NCBI GenBank assembly: GCA_031279915.1
Contig: JAITHO010000204.1
Coordinates: forward strand, 1 to 12,639
Reading direction: 5' to 3'
Length of the DNA: 12,639 nt
Origin: Tannerellaceae bacterium
GTDB lineage: Bacteria > Bacteroidota > Bacteroidia > Bacteroidales > Tannerellaceae
Positions 6,929-12,639 of the stretch are shown piece by piece (position 1 is the first letter of the stretch; every line of letters starts with the position of its first letter). A model generated the notes under the pieces. The model saw only the letters and a program-made list of their open reading frames with translations. It was not told the origin of the DNA and did no database searches. The translations under genes and the position numbers were made by a program.

Positions 6929-7756
6929 ATGACAAAACAGCAACTCATTGACAACATCCGACGCAAGCGATCATTCCTGTGCGTAGGACTTGACACAGAT
7001 ATCGCAAAAATTCCACAGCATCTTTTAGACCTTGATGACCCAATCTTCGCTTTTAACCGAGCTATTATTGAATCCACCGCCGAATATTGCATTGCCTACA
7101 AACCCAATCTGGCTTTTTACGAAAGCCTGGGCAGCCGTGGCATCGCATCCTTAGAAAAAACCCTTGAATACCTCAAAGCCTACCATCCCGACCAGTTCGT
7201 AATTGCCGACGCTAAGAGAGGCGACGTCGGAAATACCGCAGAGATGTATGCGCGCTGCTTCTTTGAGAAAATGCACTTCGACGCTGTGACTCTGGCTCCA
7301 TACATGGGAGCCGACAGCATAAGCCCCTTCCTCGGCTATCAAGGAAAATGGGCGATACTGTTGGCGCTTACCTCCAACCGCGGAGCAAGCGACTTCCAGC
7401 TTATGCGAACGGCCAAGGGCGATCGGCTATTTGAATCCGTCATCAAAGCCTCTATGCAATGGGCTGGCGACGATGCAATCATGTTCGTTGCAGGAGCCAC
7501 CCAGGCTGAGATGATTGCCGACCTAAGAAAGATTGCTCCGCAGCACTTTCTGCTCGTTCCCGGAATAGGAGCGCAAGGGGGAAGCCTTCGGCAAGTGGTT
7601 GAGAATGGAATGAACCGAGATTGCGGCCTTATCGTCAACGCTTCGCGCTCCATCATCTACGCCGATCGCGGACCTCAATTCGACGCCGCCGCCTCGCAGG
7701 CCGCCGCACAGATACAATCGGAGATGGACGAATATCTAAGGGAATGGGATCTTTAA
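6929..7756 (+). CDS. pyrF: Orotidine 5'-phosphate decarboxylase, subfamily 2
   Basis: PyrF decarboxylates OMP to UMP, the last step of pyrimidine nucleotide synthesis. The 275-residue protein is a TIM barrel of the longer, subfamily 2 type. It shows the substrate-contacting LCVGLDTD (17-24), KPNLAFYES (58-66), the catalytic [11 protein letters not shown] stretch (94-104, Lys96 in the charged network), and the phosphate-binding PGIGAQGG (211-218) and NASR (237-240). It follows prfA after 21 nt. The stop codon adjoins an 8-bp inverted repeat (AAAGCCGA 7755-7762 with TCGGCTTT 7784-7791) that lacks a U-tract. A more terminator-like hairpin follows at 7899. Confidence 0.96.
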   Translation: MTKQQLIDNIRRKRSFLCVGLDTDIAKIPQHLLDLDDPIFAFNRAIIESTAEYCIAYKPNLAFYESLGSRGIASLEKTLEYLKAYHPDQFVIADAKRGDVGNTAEMYARCFFEKMHFDAVTLAPYMGADSISPFLGYQGKWAILLALTSNRGASDFQLMRTAKGDRLFESVIKASMQWAGDDAIMFVAGATQAEMIADLRKIAPQHFLLVPGIGAQGGSLRQVVENGMNRDCGLIVNASRSIIYADRGPQFDAAASQAAAQIQSEMDEYLREWDL

Positions 7757-7898
7757 AGCCGACAAACCTTCTAAACAAGCGGATCGGCTTTGCATGCAAA
7801 AGGTTTCATCGGATGGCTTTCGACTGGCTTGCGATGAGCTTTTGCTCTCATGCTGAGAAAAAAAATGGAGCCTCCGGAATAGCTTTGCTACGAACGAT

Positions 7899-7931
7899 AG
7901 AGCTTAAGCTTCGGCTTTGACGGGCTCTTTT
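7899..7931 (+). terminator. Candidate terminator after pyrF with a C(UUCG)G tetraloop
   Basis: The inner stem AAGC-TTCG-GCTT (7906-7917) carries a classic C(UUCG)G tetraloop. The outer stem AGAGC / GCTCT (7899-7903 with 7924-7928) closes across an asymmetric internal loop. The 3' side runs into TTTT. It lies between pyrF and the candidate lpxD promoter, where a terminator would be expected. The broken stem and short T-run make it weaker than the other two terminators. Confidence 0.4.
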
Positions 7932-7943
7932 AAAGCGGGCAAG

Positions 7944-7973
7944 ATTGAGAAATCAAAAACATTTCTATCTTTA
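7944..7973 (+). promoter_or_regulatory. Candidate Bacteroidota promoter for the lpx operon
   Basis: ATTG (7944-7947) and TATCTTTA (7966-7973) are separated by 18 nt, one base off each consensus element (TTTG and TAnnTTTG). The predicted start would leave a leader of about 40 nt before lpxD. That leader contains a seven-codon open frame (ATG at 7986, stop TAA at 8007-8009) in frame with lpxD, but nothing shows that it is translated. Confidence 0.45.
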
Positions 7974-8021
7974 TCTCCCCTATAAATGCAACAAAATGAA
8001 ACAACTTAAGAACGAACAAAC

Positions 8022-9062
8022 ATGGAATTTACCGCACAACAAATAGCAGCGCTTCTATCCGGAACCATCGAAGGCGACCCTGAAACGAGCGTGAACAGTT
8101 TCTCAAAGATTGAAGACGGAAAACCGGGCAGCCTGAGCTTTCTGTCGAATCCCAAGTACGAACATTACATATATAATACTGAAGCGAGCATCGTTTTGGT
8201 GAACTCCGACTTTGCTCCGACTTCCCCCGTAAGCGCCACGCTCATTCGGGTGGAGAATGCTTACGCTTCCTTAGCCAAGCTGCTGGAATATGTTAGCAGG
8301 AAGAAGCCTTCGAAGATAGGCATCGACTGTACGGCGCATATTCATCCATCGGTAAAGCTTGGGGCAAATTGTTATGTTGGACCCTACTCTTGCATTGCCG
8401 AAGGGTCGGTAATCGGAGATAACTCCTCTATATATCCGCATTGCGCCATTGACGACGGGGTTGTGATTGGCAAAAACTGTATACTGTATCCGCAGGTGAC
8501 GGTGTATGCAGGATGCGTGATTGGCGATAACTGTATTATACATGCGGGCGCTGTGATAGGTTCGGATGGATTTGGATTTGCGCCTGAGGGAGGTGAGTAT
8601 ACGAAGATCCCTCAACTCGGTAATGTGGTGATTGAAGATAATGTTGAGATTGGAGCCAATACAACTATCGATCGTGCAATGATGGGGTCGACGCTCATTC
8701 GTAAAGGTGTGAAGATTGATAATCTGGTGCAGCTTGCGCATAATGTGGAGGTGGGAAGCAATACGGTTATGGCCGCTCAGGTTGGAGTATCCGGCTCGGT
8801 AAAGATTGGAGAGGGATGTAGATTCGGCGGACAGTCGGGGCTGGCAGGGCATCTCAAGATTGGCGATAAGGTGTCGATTGGAGCTCAAGCGGGAGTGATT
8901 GGAGACATTGACGACGGACTGACCGTGCTTGGAGCTCCGGCAATTAATGCGCGCGGCTTCATGCGATCGTACGCAATCTTTAACCGACTGCCCGACATCT
9001 ACCGCACCATCGGAACGCTGCAACGAGAGATAGAAGATTTGAAGAAAAAACGTACACTATAA
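8022..9062 (+). CDS. lpxD: UDP-3-O-(3-hydroxyacyl)glucosamine N-acyltransferase
   Basis: LpxD adds the second 3-hydroxyacyl chain, from acyl-ACP, to the 2-amino group of UDP-3-O-acylglucosamine, the third step of lipid A synthesis. The 346-residue protein has an N-terminal uridine-binding domain (1-100, with [14 protein letters not shown]). A left-handed beta-helix of hexapeptide repeats follows (about 105-300), then a C-terminal helix (320-346). The catalytic histidine is His240 in [23 protein letters not shown] (181-191) is also typical of the family. It is the first gene of a tight lpxD-lpxC/fabZ-lpxA operon, 17 nt before the next gene. From about 8330 onwards its coding strand becomes clearly G- and T-richer than its own first third or the lpxA and epimerase genes. 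Confidence 0.97.
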   Translation: MEFTAQQIAALLSGTIEGDPETSVNSFSKIEDGKPGSLSFLSNPKYEHYIYNTEASIVLVNSDFAPTSPVSATLIRVENAYASLAKLLEYVSRKKPSKIGIDCTAHIHPSVKLGANCYVGPYSCIAEGSVIGDNSSIYPHCAIDDGVVIGKNCILYPQVTVYAGCVIGDNCIIHAGAVIGSDGFGFAPEGGEYTKIPQLGNVVIEDNVEIGANTTIDRAMMGSTLIRKGVKIDNLVQLAHNVEVGSNTVMAAQVGVSGSVKIGEGCRFGGQSGLAGHLKIGDKVSIGAQAGVIGDIDDGLTVLGAPAINARGFMRSYAIFNRLPDIYRTIGTLQREIEDLKKKRTL

Positions 9063-9079
9063 TCAACAACAAACTTTAT

Positions 9080-10462
9080 ATGTTAAAACAAACAACCCTT
9101 GCCGGAAGCTTCTCCTTTCAAGGAAAAGGAGTGCATACCGGCCTGAACATTAGTATTTCCTTTCATCCCGCTCCGGATAATTACGGTTACAAAGTGATTC
9201 GTACTGATTTGTCGGGCGAGCCTGTGATTGATGCCGTGGCTGAGAATGTGGTCGATACCCTGCGCGGAACAATCATCGCTAAGCACGACTGCCAGGTGAG
9301 TACCATCGAACACGCTCTGGCTGCTCTTTATGCCGCCGGCATAGATAATTGTCGCATTGAAACCGACGCTCCGGAATTTCCTATACTCGACGGAAGCTCT
9401 AAGCCATACTCCGAAGCGATTCGACGCGTTGGAATTGCCGAAGGACAGGCTCCAAAAGATTACTACATCGTGAAGCATAAGATGGAGGTGAAGGATAAAG
9501 CTACCGGAGCTTCGCTCACTCTATTGCCCGACGATAGCTTCTGCGCTGATGTGCTGATCTCCTTTGATTCGCCGGTGCTGTCTAATCAGCATGCTTCGCT
9601 GCATGACTTGAGCCTCTTTCATGAGATTGAGGCCGCGCGAACCTTTGTTTTTGTGCGAGAAATAGAGGCGCTGCTCAATAGCGGGCGGATTAAGGGCGGA
9701 GATTTGGATAATGCCATCGTTATTTATGACCGAGAGATGCCTCAAGACGATCTGCGCCAACTTGCTGCTAAGCTGGATATACCAATCGACGGAATCAGCT
9801 CAACGGGATACATTAATCACAAGCCGCTCACTTACGACAATGAACCGGCTCGGCATAAGCTGATAGATTTAATTGGCGATATGGCTTTGATTGGAAAGCC
9901 GCTCAAGGGACGGATAATCGCAAGTCGTCCGGGACATAAGATCAACAATCAGCTTGCACGGATGATTCGCAAAGACATCAAGCAAAATGATATGCAGGCT
10001 CCGACATACAATCCTAATAGCAGTCCGATTATGGATGTGAATCGGATAAAAGAGCTGCTTCCGCACCGATATCCTTTCCTCCTTGTCGACAAAATCATTG
10101 AGCTGGAGGAAAATTATATTGTTGGACTAAAGAATATATCGGTGAATGAACCTTTCTTTCAAGGACATTTTCCGCAAGAACCTATCATGCCGGGAGTGCT
10201 GCAAGTGGAAGCAATGGCGCAAACGGGTGGATTGCTGGTTCTGAACTCTGTTGACGAACCGGAGAGATACTCCACTTATTTTATGAAGGTTGATCAGGTT
10301 AAATTCCGCCAGAAAGTAGTGCCCGGCGACACTCTTATCCTCCGACTGGAGCTAACAAGCCCCATACGACGCAATATCGCCACCATGAAAGGCCGCGTTT
10401 TCGTTGGCGACAAACTAGTATCCGAAGCGGAGTTTATGGCACAAATAATTAAAAACAAATAA
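9080..10462 (+). CDS. lpxC/fabZ: Bifunctional UDP-3-O-acyl-GlcNAc deacetylase / 3-hydroxyacyl-ACP dehydratase
   Basis: This 460-residue protein is a fusion of two enzymes. Residues 1 to about 305 are LpxC, the zinc deacetylase of the committed lipid A step. The zinc ligands are visible as His78 (TIEHALAAL), His259 and Asp263 (RHKLIDLIGD), with the catalytic-base candidate Glu77 and the conserved His286 (RPGHKINN). Residues about 318-460 are FabZ, a hot-dog dehydratase acting on 3-hydroxyacyl-ACP, with LPHRYPFLLVDKI (327-339), catalytic His363 (FFQGHFP) and Glu377 (PGVLQVEAMAQ). The linker (about 302-318) is short and polar. The fusion is characteristic of Bacteroidota and related phyla. It places a fatty-acid elongation step beside its competitor for 3-hydroxyacyl-ACP. 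All active-site residues are present, and lpxA follows after 12 nt. Confidence 0.97.
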   Translation: MLKQTTLAGSFSFQGKGVHTGLNISISFHPAPDNYGYKVIRTDLSGEPVIDAVAENVVDTLRGTIIAKHDCQVSTIEHALAALYAAGIDNCRIETDAPEFPILDGSSKPYSEAIRRVGIAEGQAPKDYYIVKHKMEVKDKATGASLTLLPDDSFCADVLISFDSPVLSNQHASLHDLSLFHEIEAARTFVFVREIEALLNSGRIKGGDLDNAIVIYDREMPQDDLRQLAAKLDIPIDGISSTGYINHKPLTYDNEPARHKLIDLIGDMALIGKPLKGRIIASRPGHKINNQLARMIRKDIKQNDMQAPTYNPNSSPIMDVNRIKELLPHRYPFLLVDKIIELEENYIVGLKNISVNEPFFQGHFPQEPIMPGVLQVEAMAQTGGLLVLNSVDEPERYSTYFMKVDQVKFRQKVVPGDTLILRLELTSPIRRNIATMKGRVFVGDKLVSEAEFMAQIIKNK

Positions 10463-10474
10463 GCAAAATACAGC

Positions 10475-11257
10475 ATGACACATTCTCCACTAGCCGTAAT
10501 AGATTCGAAGGCACGCATCGGACAGAACGTAACCATCGAAGCCTTTGCAGTGATTGAAGCCAACGTTGAAATAGGCGACAATACACACATCTACCCACAC
10601 GCCGTTATCCTCAACGGAGCACGCATCGGACAAGGATGCCAAATATTTCCAGGCGCAGTAATAGCCGGCATTCCACAAGATTTGAAGTTTAAAGGCGAAG
10701 ACACAACTGCCGAGATTGGCGACAACTCCATCATCCGCGAATGCGTTACGATTAATCGCGGAACAGCCTCCAGAGGCAAAACCTACGTTGGAAACCAATG
10801 CCTCATAATGGCATACAGCCATGTCGCTCATGACTGCGTGTTGCAAAACGAAGTTATACTCGGCAACGCTACGCAGATTGCCGGAGAAGTCGAAATCGAC
10901 GACTATGCAATCCTCAGCGGAGGCACGCTGGTGCATCAGTTCACACGAATATCTAAGCACGTGATGATACAGGGAGGATCGAGGGTCGTGAAAGACATTC
11001 CGCCATACACCCTCATCGGACGCGACCCGATAGTGTACTGCGGAATCAATATCGTGGGCCTGCGCCGACGCGGATTCGCCAACGAGCAAGTTTATCTCAT
11101 ACAAGATATCTACCGAACGCTTTATACACGCGGACTTAATATCAGCGACGCCATGCGCACAATCGAAAGCGAGTACGCACCCTGCGAAGAACGCAACCTT
11201 ATACTCGACTTCATAAAGAGCTCGCAGCGTGGCATAGTACGCGGATCGCTCGACTGA
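10475..11257 (+). CDS. lpxA: Acyl-ACP--UDP-N-acetylglucosamine O-acyltransferase
   Basis: LpxA transfers a 3-hydroxyacyl chain from ACP to the 3-OH of UDP-GlcNAc, the first step of lipid A synthesis. The 260-residue protein has a left-handed beta-helix of hexapeptide repeats (about 1-185) and a C-terminal helical domain (about 195-260). The catalytic histidine is His119 in AYSHVAHDC. Other family marks are AGIPQDLKFKGE (64-75), VTINRGT (91-97), VKDIPPYTLIGRDP (172-185) and GLRRRGF (195-201). It lies 12 nt downstream of lpxC/fabZ and 38 nt upstream of the epimerase gene. Long reverse-strand open frames cover it but are shadows. Confidence 0.97.
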   Translation: MTHSPLAVIDSKARIGQNVTIEAFAVIEANVEIGDNTHIYPHAVILNGARIGQGCQIFPGAVIAGIPQDLKFKGEDTTAEIGDNSIIRECVTINRGTASRGKTYVGNQCLIMAYSHVAHDCVLQNEVILGNATQIAGEVEIDDYAILSGGTLVHQFTRISKHVMIQGGSRVVKDIPPYTLIGRDPIVYCGINIVGLRRRGFANEQVYLIQDIYRTLYTRGLNISDAMRTIESEYAPCEERNLILDFIKSSQRGIVRGSLD

Positions 11258-11295
11258 TTTATCCACCCACAAATTCACCCCTCGCATCCCTACGA

Positions 11296-12306
11296 ATGAA
11301 AGTTTTGATCACAGGAGCAAGCGGATTTATAGGCCGGCATCTGGTGCAAGAAGCTCTCAACCGAGGCTACGATACATGGGCCGGCATACGAAGCAATAGC
11401 TCCAGAAACGGCCTCGACGACAGTCGCATCCGCCTCATCAACCTACAATACGAGCAGCCCAACGCACTACTCCGACAACTACAAGAATTTGCCGACAAAC
11501 AAGGCCCCTGGGACTACGTTATCCACAACGCCGGCATAACCAAAAGCCTCATCCCAGCCAACTTTATGCACATCAATGCCGAACTCGCCAAACGCCTCGC
11601 ACAAGCCCTCGCCGGCTCAGGATGCCACCCATCCAGATTCGCACTCATGAGCAGCCTCGGAGCATTCGGCCCAGGCAATCCGCAAACGATGGCCCCCATC
11701 AGAGCCGGCGATCCGCAACTTCCAGATTCGCTATACGGCAAAAGCAAAAAAGAAGCCGAACGAATCCTCAACAAAGTCGCAACATTTCCGCTCAACATCT
11801 TTTATCCAACCGGAGTGTACGGGCCAGCCGACCCAGACTACTTCGCCGAAATACGCAGCATCAGGCGCGGGCTCGACCTCACCGCAGGCCTTCGTCCGCA
11901 GCAAATCTCCTTCATATACGTAAAAGACCTCGCCAGAGCAGTATTTATGGCCATCGAAAGCCAAATCAGCGTTGGAAAACGATACATCATCTCCGACGGC
12001 GTAACCCGAACCGACGAAGAATTTGCCAACATTATTCGCGAACTGCTCAACAAAAAACATCTGTTGCGCATCCGAATGCCCCTCGCCATCGTTCGCCTCG
12101 CCTGCCAAATCGCAGAATTATCCGGAAAAATACAGCAAAAAGCCGCCACCCTTAACTCCGACAAGTACCTCATCCTCAAAGCACGCAACTGGGCCTGCGA
12201 TTCCTCAGATATATTACGCGATACCGGCTTCACTCCTGCCTACGACCTGCGCAAAGGCCTGGAGGAAACCATCGAATGGTATCGCGCCCAAGGATGGTTG
12301 CGATAG
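11296..12306 (+). CDS. NAD(P)-dependent epimerase/dehydratase (extended SDR family)
   Basis: The 336-residue protein has a Rossmann domain with the extended-SDR dinucleotide signature GASGFIGRH (7-15). HNAGITK (77-83) and a serine-rich strand LMSSLGAFGPG (117-127) follow. The catalytic YxxxK pair is Tyr147 and Lys151 (YGKSK), and PTGVYGPADPD (171-181) precedes the substrate domain. No signal peptide is seen, so it is cytoplasmic. Substrate candidates in this family include nucleotide sugars and hydroxysteroid-like or dihydroflavonol-like ketones, and the sequence does not decide. Its place 38 nt after lpxA suggests co-transcription and perhaps an envelope-sugar role, which is only an inference. 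Its coding strand is very C- and A-rich: 23 C against 7 G in 11521-11580. Confidence 0.88.
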   Translation: MKVLITGASGFIGRHLVQEALNRGYDTWAGIRSNSSRNGLDDSRIRLINLQYEQPNALLRQLQEFADKQGPWDYVIHNAGITKSLIPANFMHINAELAKRLAQALAGSGCHPSRFALMSSLGAFGPGNPQTMAPIRAGDPQLPDSLYGKSKKEAERILNKVATFPLNIFYPTGVYGPADPDYFAEIRSIRRGLDLTAGLRPQQISFIYVKDLARAVFMAIESQISVGKRYIISDGVTRTDEEFANIIRELLNKKHLLRIRMPLAIVRLACQIAELSGKIQQKAATLNSDKYLILKARNWACDSSDILRDTGFTPAYDLRKGLEETIEWYRAQGWLR

Positions 12307-12456
12307 TCGTCACACAAAATTTTTACGCGATTTTCAAATATTTTTTTGGAGAAAAAAAGAAATTCGATACCTTTTTATCCTTCAAAAATATTCCGCAAAA
12401 ATTATTATCAAGAAAAAATCAAATTAGTTGGGCCGAAAAAAATGCGGAATCTCAAC
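12307..12456. other. AT-rich gene-free stretch after the epimerase gene
   Basis: This stretch is dominated by A- and T-runs (for example TTTTTTTGGAGAAAAAAA near 12340-12358) and leads into the second repeat array. Open frames crossing it are lysine- and phenylalanine-rich products of low complexity, with no recognisable pattern. No hairpin with a proper GC stem and U-tract is visible, so the terminator of the lpx-epimerase unit is not identified. Confidence 0.5.
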
Positions 12457-12639
12457 AACAAGTGTTTTTTTCGTCCAAAATCTGCTGGATGCCGATCACA
12501 CTTGTTTTTTCCGTCCGGCAAAATTTTTGAAGGAAAAAACAAGTGTTATTTCGGCCCTGCAAATGCTGGAAGGAAAAAACGTTTGATTTTTCCGTCCAGC
12601 AATTGATTTTAGAAAAAAAACAAGTGTGTTTTCCGCCCA
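12457..12639. repeat. Second tandem array, 40-41 bp period, at least five units, cut by the window edge
   Basis: Five degenerate copies of a 20-mer, for example AACAAGTGTTTTTTTCGTCC, start at 12457, 12497, 12538, 12578 and 12619, at steps of 40, 41, 40 and 41 bp. The intervening halves share a GCAAAT / CTGGAAGGAAAAA theme. The array is rich in dyads. ACACTTGTTTTTTCC (12498-12512) is the exact reverse complement of 12532-12546. GCTGGAAGGAAAAA (12565-12578) pairs with 12587-12600 with one mismatch. Dyad centres fall near 12522, 12542, 12562 and 12582, so they alternate about every 20 bp. The array continues beyond the window. Confidence 0.85.

Noticed and set aside
7755..7791. Inverted repeat AAAGCCGA / TCGGCTTT at the pyrF stop codon as a terminator
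   Set aside because: The loop is 21 nt and no U-tract follows on either useful side. The hairpin at 7899-7931 is a better candidate.
7621..7920. 99-codon open frame across the pyrF end and the gap
   Set aside because: Half of it overlaps pyrF in another frame, and its arginine-rich start is typical of an out-of-frame shadow. No recognisable motif follows.
8271..9023. 250-codon reverse-strand open frame over lpxD
   Set aside because: It is antisense to a complete lpxD with an intact catalytic histidine, and the peptide shows no recognisable motif.
10490..11287. 265-codon reverse-strand open frame over lpxA
   Set aside because: It lies wholly antisense to lpxA, which has all family motifs. 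The open frame is a by-product of lpxA codon usage.
12340..12358. T7-GGAG-A7 run after the epimerase gene as a terminator
   Set aside because: The stem would be only A-T pairs with no GC clamp, so it would be too weak; it is better described as homopolymer runs.
12276..12606. Two overlapping small open frames at the right end
   Set aside because: They start inside the epimerase gene or in the AT-rich tail, run through the second repeat array and encode low-complexity lysine/phenylalanine-rich peptides.

Overview
The window looks like a stretch of chromosome from a Gram-negative member of the Bacteroidota, most likely the Bacteroidales. Support comes from an LpxC-FabZ fusion (typical of this phylum), a long Bacteroides-type PurM, a DUF4469 protein, Bacteroidota-like promoter elements (TTG, 18 nt, TATCTTnn) and start codons with little or no Shine-Dalgarno sequence. 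Base composition is moderate, with AT-rich, repeat-bearing intergenic stretches.

Layout. The left third (1-3354) is on the minus strand. It holds the N-terminal part of a mutS2 gene running off the left edge, and just upstream of it an exported protein with two PDZ-like segments around a DUF4136-like core. Next comes a 13-copy array of dyad-symmetric 41-42 bp repeats, then a terminator and a small stand-alone DUF4469 gene. A divergent gap leads to a plus-strand, secreted DUF1080 (3-keto-disaccharide hydrolase fold) protein. After a 385-bp gene-free gap with a strong terminator comes a plus-strand housekeeping cluster: purM-prfA (8-nt overlap), pyrF, a 265-bp gap with a candidate terminator and promoter, then lpxD - lpxC/fabZ - lpxA and an extended-SDR epimerase. 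The right edge is AT-rich and holds a second, different array with a 40-41 bp period that continues out of the window.

How the genes work together. LpxA, LpxC and LpxD carry out the first three committed steps of lipid A synthesis. FabZ supplies acyl-ACP precursors by dehydrating 3-hydroxyacyl-ACP and is fused to LpxC, which links fatty-acid and lipid A flux. PurM and PyrF serve purine and pyrimidine synthesis, and PrfA terminates translation. This is an ordinary core cluster.

The part not explained by known genes is the pair of intergenic arrays. They differ in sequence but share a design: a GC-rich dyad alternates with an AT-rich dyad about every 20-21 bp, giving a repeat of 40-42 bp, close to four turns of B-DNA. 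I regard them as non-coding. A phased protein-binding array, or a family of structured repeats, is the most interesting reading, but the sequence alone does not prove a function.
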